In this document: in pieces, positions 56,937 to 64,000 of the stretch
Numbering within the stretch: position 1 is the first letter of the stretch
Layout of the letters: each line of letters begins with the position of its first letter
NCBI RefSeq assembly: GCF_029873635.1
Contig: NC_080421.1
Location: 1,860,001-1,924,000 of the forward strand
Direction of reading: 5' to 3'
DNA length: 64,000 nt
DNA from: Malania oleifera
Taxonomy: Eukaryota > Streptophyta > Magnoliopsida > Santalales > Ximeniaceae
Notes under the pieces: model-generated
Told to the model about the DNA's origin: nothing
Databases searched by the model: none
The model's input: the letters and a program-made list of their open reading frames with translations, nothing else
Translations under genes and position numbers: made by a program

Positions 56937-57644
56937 GGGCCCTCACCTGTTACTAATATGTCTGGGTTTCGTTGATTTGTGATTTTTGTGGATGATTGTA
57001 CTCGTATGACATGGCTTTACTTGATGAAACACAAAGATGAGGTTCTTAGTGTGTTTGAAACATTCCATGCTATGGTTGGTACTCAGTACGGTGCCACCAT
57101 GAAGGTTCTCCGCTCTGATAATGGTGGTGAATATGTCAATAAGCACCTTAAAGCGTACTTTACTCAACATGGTTTAATTCATGAAACTTCATGCTCACAA
57201 ACACCTCAACAAAATGGTGTTGCCGAGAGGAAGAATAGACATGTTCTTGAGACTACTCGTGCTTTGCTTCTCGGTGCTCATATGCCCAAACATTTTTGGA
57301 CCAATGCCGTCTCAACTGCTGTCCATCTTCTTAACCGAATGCCTTCCAAGGTTTTATCCTTTAAGACACCACTCCAATGTCTTTCTACTTATGTGTCACT
57401 ACCTACTACACTAATGCTTCCTCCTTGCGTCTTCGGGTGTGTTGTCTATGTGTATCTCCACAAGAACCAACGCACTAAACTTGATTCGTGTGCATGTCGA
57501 TGTTTGTTTTTGGGCTATAGCGTCCATCAGAAAGGGTATCGGTGCTATGATCCTACCACCCGAAGACTCTATGTGACTATGGATGTCCAATTCTTGGAGA
57601 CTGATATGTTCTTTTCATCTTCGGCACCTGCTTCTCCTCTTTAG
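56937..57644 (+). pseudogene. Copia integrase core
   Basis: After the stop the frame continues with another stop at about 56973, then VIFVDDCTRMTWLYLMKHKDEV, LRSDNGGEYVN and QTPQQNGVAERKNRH (the D and E of the D,D-35-E triad), ending SAPASPL and TAG at 57642. The overlap of the stop with a PLQ-G pattern suggests a Gln to stop change. Confidence 0.88.
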
Positions 57645-58617
57645 GGGGAGATACATAATGAAGAGTTGAATTGGTTCCAACATGAGACGTCGAATGAGTT
57701 TGATTGGTTGGCGCCAAATGAGGGGCCACGTGAACATGAGGGGCAGGCTGGGCCGAATGATAACTTAGGCATTATGAACTGTGAAGCTGAGATATATCCT
57801 ACTGCAGAGCAAGCAACATCTGAGACTGAACCTATATCCCCCCCCTTTGAAGTGTCAGCCGAATCATCTCCTGAGAATACTCCTGAGGTGCGTAATGTTA
57901 TTACACCCTTACATACTGATGATATAGATGCTTCTGTGGGTTATGTCTTACCTTACAGGTACAATCGTGGCAAGCCACCTAATAGATACTCTCCAGATAT
58001 TGAGGAACGAAGGTCGAGGTATCCTATTGCTAACTATGTATCCACCAAGGAACTCTCTGAACCGATTAAGAAATTTGCACAAGAACTCTCCATATGTCAA
58101 ATTCCTACTAGTGTTCATGAGGCATTGGCAGATCTAAGATGGACCCAGAGCTATTGAGGAAGAAATGGAGGCACTACTAAAAAATGATACATGGACTCTT
58201 GTTCCATTACCTAAAGGAAAACAAACTGTGGGGTGCAAATGGGTGTTCTCCATTAAACACAAAGCAGATGGATCTATTGAATGGTACAAAGCACGACTGG
58301 TAGCGAAGGGATATACGCAGACATATGGTGTCGATTATCATGAGACTTTCTCACCTGTAGCCAAGCTAAACACAGTTAGGGTATTATTGTCTCTTGCTGC
58401 AAATCTTGATTGGCCTTTGCATCAATTTGATGTAAAGAATGCTTTTCTCAACGGTGATCTCCAAGAAAAGGTTTATATGGATGTTCCTCCTGGTTATACA
58501 ACATCTTCAAAGAATAGAGTGGTGTGCAAATTGCAGCGAGTGTTGTACGGACTGAAGCAATCACCACGAGCGTGGTTTGGAAGGTTTAGCTTGGCAATGA
58601 AGAAATATGGCTTTTAA
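57645..58617 (+). pseudogene. Copia linker and reverse transcriptase, first part
   Basis: Frame from about 57666 (linker, YRYNRGKPPNRYSPDIEER...), a one-base shift near 58150, then RT: VPLPKGKQTVGCKWVFSIKHKADGSIEWYKARLVAKGYTQTYGVDYHETFSPVAK, LHQFDVKNAFLNGDL, VCKLQRVLYGLKQSPRAWF. Stop TAA at 58615. Confidence 0.9.
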
Positions 58618-59637
58618 CAAAGTAACCATACTTTGTTCTTAAAGCATCAGTTAGGCAAGGTAACTGCTTTGATAGTTTATGTAGATGACATTATTATTAC
58701 AGGAGATGATGAAGATGAAATCTCTCTGCTTCAAAAGCAATTAGCAACTTAATTTGAGATGAAAAATCTGGAAGGACTCAAGTATTTCTTGGGAATTGAA
58801 GTTGCCAAGTCTAAGAAAGGCATATTTCTCTCCCAACGGAAATACATATTAGATTTGCTAACCGAAGTAGGGATGTTGGAGTGTAGGCCTGCAGACACCC
58901 CCATAGTTCAGAATCACAAGCTTGGAGAATACCCAGGCCAAGTACCAACAGATAAGGGAAGATACCAAAGGTTAGTTGGTAAACTCATTTATCTCTCCCA
59001 TACTCGCCCAGATATTGCCTATGCTGTAAGTGTCATAAGTCAATTTATGCATAATCCAAGTAAGAGTCATATGGAAGCAGTGATTCGAATACTTCGATAC
59101 TTGAAGTCATCCCCAGGCAAGAGACTTATGTTCTCAAAACATAACAGTCAGCCGATGGTTTATGGGTATACGGATGCAGATTGGGCAGGTAATATCACTG
59201 ACAGAAAGTCTACATCAGGATATTTTACATTTGCTGGAGGAAATTTTGTAACTTGGAGAAGCAAGAAACAAAAAGTGGTAGCCTTGTCAAGTGCTGAAGC
59301 TGAGTTTAGGGGAATGGCTAAAGATCTTTGTGAACTCCTTTGGCTAAGAAAGCTACTCACTGAAATCGGGTTTGCCCTCACTTCCGAGATGGATCTCTTG
59401 TATGACAATAAAGCTGCAATTGCCATTTCTCACAATCCTATTCAACATGATCATACTAAACATGTGGAGATAGATCGACACTTCATCAAAGAGAATCTTG
59501 AAGCAAAAACAATTAGGTTTTCGTTTGTGAAATCCTAAGATCAATTGGCAGACATACTTACAAAAGCTGTATCTAGCAAGGACTTCTACAACTCACTTGA
59601 CAAGTTGGGCATGCAAGACCTCTATGCATCAACTTGA
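58618..59637 (+). pseudogene. Copia RT catalytic end and RNase H
   Basis: VTALIVYVDDIIITGDDEDE with the YVDD catalytic motif at 58678-58689, a stop at about 58750, then MKNLEGLKYFLGIEVAKSKKGIFLSQRKY, RYLKSSPGKRLMFSKH, VYGYTDADWAGNITDRKSTSGY, SSAEAEFRGMA, DNKAAIAISHNP. A stop at 59536 precedes DQLADILTKAVSSKDF and the final TGA at 59635-59637, just before the PPT. Confidence 0.9.
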
Positions 59638-59644
59638 GGGGGAG

Positions 59645-59918
59645 TGTTGGCGTGAGCTGTCATTGTAAACAACCAAGAGAGATTTGAGGCATTTGAAATT
59701 TGTAACATCCTATAAATCAGGGTGAGAGATTTGAGGCATTTGAAATTTGTAACATCCCATAAATCAGGGTGGTTAGCTTGAGTTTAGGAGATGAAAAATT
59801 ATATAGTAAAGTTAAGTTTTTTATATATAAGAAAGGAAAGACGACTGAAAAAAAAATAAAAATAAAAAAAATAAAGAGGATGAAGAAGGAGTAGAATACA
59901 AAAGACAGCTTTTTTACA
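59645..59918 (+). repeat. 3' LTR (274 bp) with an internal 47 bp duplication
   Basis: Same ends as the 5' LTR. The unit gagatttgaggcatttg... through aaatcagggtga is present twice (starting about 59678 and 59725); the A-rich tract is about 10 bp longer than in the 5' LTR. Confidence 0.93.
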
Positions 59919-60208
59919 TGTCTGACAATTTTAAAATATTAGTGGAGATTCTTATCTTTTTATAAAACCTCAAGGCAGATTAATGTGTTTTATTCTAATA
60001 ATAATAATTTTTAAATTAATGAAAGACACATCACCTCATGAACTTTTTTGGGTTAAAAAAATTTATTTGGAGGTAAAAAAAAAAAAGAAAAAGAAAGAAT
60101 TTTAATTTTTTACAAATATTATTTAAAATAAAATTTTAATTTAATGTAATTAATTTTTTTAAATATTAAGAATATATAAAATTAAATTTTCATTTATTGA
60201 TTTGATAA
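59919..60208 (+). repeat. Non-coding repeat, right copy (part 3)
   Basis: Matches 49165-49450 (ttaaaatattagtggagattc, gaaagacacatcacct, aaattaaattttca...). Ends where 49450 does. Confidence 0.8.
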
Positions 60209-60482
60209 AGTTAATGTTTTTAAAGTATGCATTATTCATGTGACTTGATAAAATTGCGATTGGTCACGGACTATGGGCCTTGACTTGGTCTTCCAGCCCA
60301 ACTGCCCTTCAACGAATTGACATCTCAGCGGCAACAACGTGTCAATGTTTACTTGGGAAAATTAGAAATGGTACTAAACAATTGACTATTAAATTCAAAA
60401 ACAAATGTGAATAGAGATAACTTATTTATCAAATATAAAGTTTTCGACAAAAGATGTAAACCTTTCTTGAGATTTGATAAAA

Positions 60483-60514
<32 letters not shown>

Positions 60515-61140
60515 CCTTCCTTGAAGTTTTAAAAAATTTAGACACCCACGAAGAGATTTCAAAAATCCCGAGAACTTTCATTTTATATTTTACAAAAAGA
60601 TAATTTTTTTTTTTTAAAATGGTCTATATCTTTTTGACAAATTTTATAAGAGGTATGTGACATTTTTAAAAGTTTAGGAAAGGTTTGTGGCATTTTTAAA
60701 ATTTCAAAATTTTTTTTTATTTTTTTGCCAAATCTTTAAGGATGTTAGTATCTTTTATCGAAAAGTTTAAGATCGAAAAGAATACAATTATATAAATACT
60801 TTTTATTGATATACGCATGAAAAAGGTATCCCATAATACAATTTTTAGAATAAAAGACACTCTAGAAGTTCGAAAAAAAAGTTAAGAATTGCTCCTAAAT
60901 TTTTAAAATTTTAATAATATACTAGCGTTAAAGTTTGCCAATAATTACTAAAAACACATAGCCCCCCTTATGTTCGCCAAAAAAACAAATCTTGTGAGGG
61001 GCCTTTGTGTCCCAAATCACATGTTAGAGGAGGTTTATGAAATTTTAAAACCTAAGAAGAGGTCATTAAAATTTTAAAATTTTGAGAAAAGTTCTTGTTT
61101 TTTATCAAATTTCAAGTGAGGTTAGTATATTTTATCTTAA
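60209..61140. repeat. AT-rich degraded repeats
   Basis: Several imperfect copies of a unit like 'aaattttaaaatttgag + gttagtatcttttatc' (for example 60640-60770, 61020-61135) together with an AAT microsatellite (60484-60512). The unit resembles pieces of 48990-49200, so these may be more diverged members of the same repeat. No gene was found. Confidence 0.5.
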
Positions 61141-61800
61141 TTTTAATATAAAAATAATATATATATATATATATGTATGATTGTTTACGGCGCAATGTAA
61201 TAATTTGTAATTTCATTGCAGATAGTTCATTTAAAGTGCATAAGATACTATTGTATGTATATATACAAACATGTATAATAAGTCTTCGTGAGCGTCCAGC
61301 ATAATTGTTTCGTGTAAGGATCAAGTTCGATTTTATCCTTCTTCACTTAAATACCAAGTATATCAGATAGGAAACGGTAACCCTCAAAATTCAAACCTGA
61401 CTATTCAACCAAGAGTGTTTTGAGTTTATCACCAACTGCACAATAGAACCCTAAAAGTGGCATGCATTAATGAGGCGTGCAAGAAAGAAGATCAAAGAAC
61501 TGTTTGTGATGCTTTCTGATAAAGAATCATATAAAGAGCTCAGTCCAAAATCCTGAGGGAGTTAAATGGGAGTAGTACTAATTCAACATTACTTCTCACA
61601 TGTGCTCAGCCAGTGCTCTCACCCCAACTGTCTCTCATATATTAACTTCTACAGTAAAAGTAATAAAAGTAATAAAATTCAATTTACTAGAACGCCACTG
61701 ACACATTGAATTTGTGCTGTGATATGAAAGAACGAATACGCAGCAAATTCATTAATGAAAATATTTACCCTCCAAATTCATTAAAGAAAATATTTCACCC
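61141..61800. other. Intergenic, nothing firm
   Basis: Contains an (AT)n run at 61154-61176 and, at 61370-61450, text like 'ctcaaaattcaaacctgac...' that resembles 62425-62510. No coding frame. Confidence 0.4.
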
Positions 61801-61985
61801 TCTTTGAGTCCATGTATGGGTTGATACGGATGGATGAGCACTAAATTGACCCAAAAGCCTGAAGTTATTGAGTTTTGGCCTCAACCATGTATATAAGCAC
61901 CTATCATCCCCCTCACTTGTGAGTTCCAACTGCTCCCCCTTAAACAGAAAACATCTCCCTCATGGGAGTAAATCTAATTCTCTAA
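61801..61985. repeat. Interspersed repeat, copy 1
   Basis: gagtccatgtatgggttgat...aaattgacccaaaagcctga + agttattgag...accatgtatataagcacc + tatcatccccctcac. It matches 62148-62310 in order, with many differences. Patterns of this kind recur in plant intergenic DNA; the class is not clear. Confidence 0.55.
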
Positions 61986-62147
61986 TAGTTGTTCAAGTGA
62001 GTCTTACCACTGTACCTTATGTGTCTCGGATTGCATTCTACGTGCTTCCGAACTAATCCTACTTTCCATGTCTTGACCTTATTCAGATTTATCTTTCAAG
62101 CCTAGATGATCCTTATTGGTCTTGGTCATACACTTGAATCTCCAGAG

Positions 62148-62320
62148 TTCATGTGTGGACTTGATACACATGGATAAATACCAACTTAACCTAAAAGTTT
62201 AAAGTTATTAGATCTTGCGTCTAACCATTTATATAAGCACTCATCATCTACTCAATTTTTTTCAATGTGAGACAAACTCACAAGTGAAATTCTCAACACT
62301 TTGCTCCATGCCAATAGACT
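62148..62320. repeat. Interspersed repeat, copy 2
   Basis: gagttcatgtgtggacttga...accaacttaacctaaaagtt + taaagttatt...tttatataagcactcatcat, then caatgtgagacaaactcaca. Direct repeat of 61801-61985. Confidence 0.55.
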
Positions 62321-62820
62321 TGGGAGGAACACTCATCTAAGATTGGAAATGACAAGATACTACATATATATATAACAATAGAGTTGGAGACTCTACTTAA
62401 ATATCAAGGTATTATTTCAAGTAGAAAGTCATAGTCCAAGACTCGAACCCTAACCATTTAATTAGGAGAGTCTTAAGTTTACCACCTGAGCCACCCTTAA
62501 GGCACAAACAAACCTATAATTCTCACTTATATAAGTCCAAATGTTAATATGACATCTTATAATTAGTAAGTTCTGAATTCTGAATTTTACCTAAATAAAT
62601 TGTTCATTCTAAGTCTTTCTCATAAATTATTTACTCGTCAAGGATTACACAATCAATACAATAGTATCCGTTATGGATTCCATGTTAATACCTAATGTAT
62701 GTTTGTTGCAATGAGAAGCAACAAATTGTTAAAATGGTTCTCTTTGATTTTAAGTATTATAATTATTATGATATTTTTATAACATAAATTGGTGAGTTTC
62801 TAGTATGACACTCTTAAATT
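62321..62820. other. Intergenic with a short repeat-like stretch
   Basis: tccaagactcgaaccctaac + catttaattaggagagtctt at 62431-62480, ending in cacctgagccaccctt, has the look of a small interspersed repeat (SINE-like wording), but no promoter boxes or tail could be defined. Confidence 0.35.
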
Positions 62821-62928
62821 TGTGATAGTGTAGTGTTATATTTGTGTGTGACTCTTATACTTAGTGGGATCACAAAAGAAGGAAAGAAAACATGTGAGAG
62901 AAGTCTTCTTGTGCTGGCAGCAGAAGAC

Positions 62929-63075
62929 TTGTCGACGAGTGCCCTGTGCTCGTCGACAAGTAGATACCGAGAGTCATAAAATCTCAGAGTTAAAGACTCG
63001 TTGACGAGATGATAGATTTGTCGACAAGTGGTCTTCTTTGACTCATTGACGAAGCCCTTGTACTTGTTGACGAGT
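62929..63075 (+). promoter_or_regulatory. TCGTCGACGA palindrome array in a copia LTR
   Basis: cttgtcgacgagt, gctcgtcgacaagt, actcgttgacgag, atttgtcgacaagt, actcattgacgaag and cttgttgacgagt: six copies. gataccgagagtcat lies between copies, echoing the ataccgagaga/ctctcggtat phrase in the gypsy arrays. Confidence 0.75.
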
Positions 63076-63161
63076 GTGCTTGGGCTGCGAGAAGTTATTT
63101 GAATTTTAAATTTGAACAATGTGACAGTTGGGGATTTGGAGGGAAACCTTCGAGGGCTTGT

Positions 63162-63168
63162 TATATAT
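63162..63168 (+). promoter_or_regulatory. TATA box of the copia LTR
   Basis: gttatatatgttc about 85 bp downstream of the palindrome array. Confidence 0.55.
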
Positions 63169-63473
63169 GTTCTTCTGGGTATATTTTTACAGGGTAAGAG
63201 AGTAAGAGAAGGGTGAGAGAAGGAGAGGAGATCATTGAGTGTGTCTTTGATTTTCATAGTGAAATTTCTTACCAATTGCTCCTTATGACGTAGGCTTTGC
63301 TGAACCACGTAATTTTTGGTGTCGTTGCCTTTATTATTACTCTCTTTATATTGCTATGGTTGTAGATATATTCTATATTCACCATCTACATTGTTGCAAG
63401 TATGTATGTGTGATTCTTTATAAAATGTTTATTCTGTTGTGCATTGTTGGAAAAGACCTTATTTTCACAACAA

Positions 63474-63486
63474 TTGGTATCAAAGC
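63474..63486 (+). other. Primer-binding site
   Basis: attggtatcaaagc, the tRNA-Met type with one change, right after the LTR end. Confidence 0.8.
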
Positions 63487-63491
63487 GTGTT

Positions 63492-64000
63492 ATATGGCCT
63501 CTGAATCAAAGGATCTCTTGATGTAACAAGGTTTGGTGAAGGGTTTATACAGAATTTCAACCGAATAGAATGGATGCAACGACTTGGAATGAACTAGGAG
63601 CAATCATTCGTTTTTGTTTGGCTAAGGACGTGTTGTATCACGTCATGGATGACTCATTCTCTAGCATTAGTTTGGTGAAAAATGGGAATGCCGATATATT
63701 TCTAAGGGTTCATCAAAATCTACAAGTGTAGTAGAGGAAGACTCAGAATGTAGTGATAGAGATATGCTACGTGTTTCATCGGGTTCAGAGTGTCTCACAG
63801 GTAATTCTTGGATCTTAGATACCAAATGTTTTTATCTTAGAAAATGGTTTGACATCTACAGGTTAGTTTATATTGGTTGTATTTTGATGGAAAATGATAT
63901 TTCATGCAAATTATTTGTTATTGGAAATGTAAAAATCAAAATGTATGGTAATGTTGTAAGAACCATATGTGATGTAAAGCTTGAATCGAGTCTAAAGACG
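63492..64000 (+). pseudogene. Copia gag remnant fused to protease region, runs off window
   Basis: From about 63570 a gag N-terminal-like stretch reads MDATTWNELGAIIRFCLAKDVLYHVMDD. From about 63680 a different frame stays open to the window end (about 106 codons). It reads ...VVEEDSECSDRDMLRVSSGSECLTGNSWILDTKCFYLRKWFD, then IKMYGNVVRTICDVKLESSLK, which is the copia protease and GAG-pre-integrase region. The active site D-T-K lacks the Gly, and most of gag including the zinc knuckle is missing between the two, so the element carries an internal deletion. Confidence 0.7.

Larger units (their letters stand above)
54954..59918 (+). mobile_element. Full-length Ty1/copia element
   Basis: 5' LTR 54954-55170, PBS tggtatcagagcc (55171), gag-pol, PPT (ttgagggggag, 59634-59644), 3' LTR 59645-59918, and a perfect 5 bp target duplication. 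Domains follow the copia order: gag, CCHC, protease, integrase, RT, RNase H. Several stops and frameshifts interrupt the polyprotein, so the copy is inactive now, yet it still looks like a fairly recent insertion because the LTRs are very similar apart from a 47 bp duplication in the 3' LTR and length change in an A-rich tract. Confidence 0.94.
62821..63473 (+). mobile_element. 5' LTR of a copia-type element, window edge
   Basis: Start about 62821 (TGTGATAGTG), end TTTTCACAACA before the PBS. The block gacgtaggctttgctgaacc (63287-63306) is the same signature as in the two other copia LTRs. Palindrome array at 62929-63075 and TATA box at 63161. The left boundary is approximate. Confidence 0.75.

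Noticed and set aside
62431-62500. A SINE with tRNA-like boxes
   Set aside because: Wording such as gactcgaaccc is suggestive, but no A and B boxes in proper spacing, no tail and no target duplication could be set out.
5066-63075. CRISPR-like arrays of short palindromic repeats
   Set aside because: The repeats are 8-12 bp, imperfect, irregularly spaced and in plant LTR promoters; none has the regular spacer-repeat structure or cas genes.
62814-63308. 164-residue frame on the minus strand
   Set aside because: It lies antisense through a copia LTR and its palindrome array and has no family resemblance.

Overview
The window is plant nuclear DNA, from a eudicot with a repeat-rich genome. It holds two host gene loci of the spliced/single-exon plant type. 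They sit in a dense bed of LTR retrotransposons that carry the plant-type primer-binding site (TGGTATCAGAGC, initiator tRNA-Met). I cannot name the species from sequence alone. There are no bacterial operons, CRISPR arrays or recognisable tRNA/rRNA genes.

Host genes. (1) A DUF241 (BPS1-like) locus at about 10.0-12.9 kb has one apparently intact single-exon gene (11301-12206). Behind it is a 5'-truncated, frameshifted tandem copy (12289-12761), and a short third fragment lies 25 kb away at 37841-37925. (2) A three-exon class I chitinase gene (50631-53194) encodes a signal peptide, a hevein-type chitin-binding domain and a GH19 catalytic domain with both catalytic glutamates. It is probably functional.

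Layout. 1-9230: a decayed Ty3/gypsy chromovirus (+) broken by a solo LTR (3699-8326, duplication ctaag), itself broken by a copia-type solo LTR (4780-7157, duplication gtaat). 9231-13400: the DUF241 locus. 13400-34900: a nested cascade. A reversed LTR relic (13911-23660) was split by a gag-only element (15014-23010, duplication gtaat, with solo LTR 20319-22365 inside). It was then broken by a 5' LTR (23661-34416) that contains solo LTRs at 24140-26673, 27591-29534 and 29698-33930, the last with another solo LTR at 31305-33463. 34910-37816: a copia LTR and a copia pol relic. 38189-45994: a Ty3/gypsy chromovirus (-) with most coding domains recognisable. 45995-48622: a solo LTR with TGTAGACACC ends plus an orphan LTR end. 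48748-60208: the chitinase region, bracketed by two copies of a non-coding repeat; the right copy is split by a 382 bp solo LTR and a full-length Ty1/copia element (54954-59918, duplication tgtct). 60209-62820: AT-rich intergenic repeats. 62821-64000: the 5' part of another copia element running off the window.

Most striking signal. Short arrays of palindromes with a GTCGAC core lie just upstream of the TATA box in LTRs of both Ty3/gypsy and Ty1/copia type (TCGTCGACGA, CCGTCGACGG and GGTCGACC versions). One gypsy LTR has a different palindrome (AAGCTTCTT-G-AAGAAGCTT, twice) in the same place. This looks like a recurrent U3 promoter or regulatory module shared across retrotransposon superfamilies. 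Other notable structures are a perfect 150 bp palindrome inside an LTR, a pol-less gag element with intact ends, and minisatellites that sit at a similar LTR position but differ in sequence between families.
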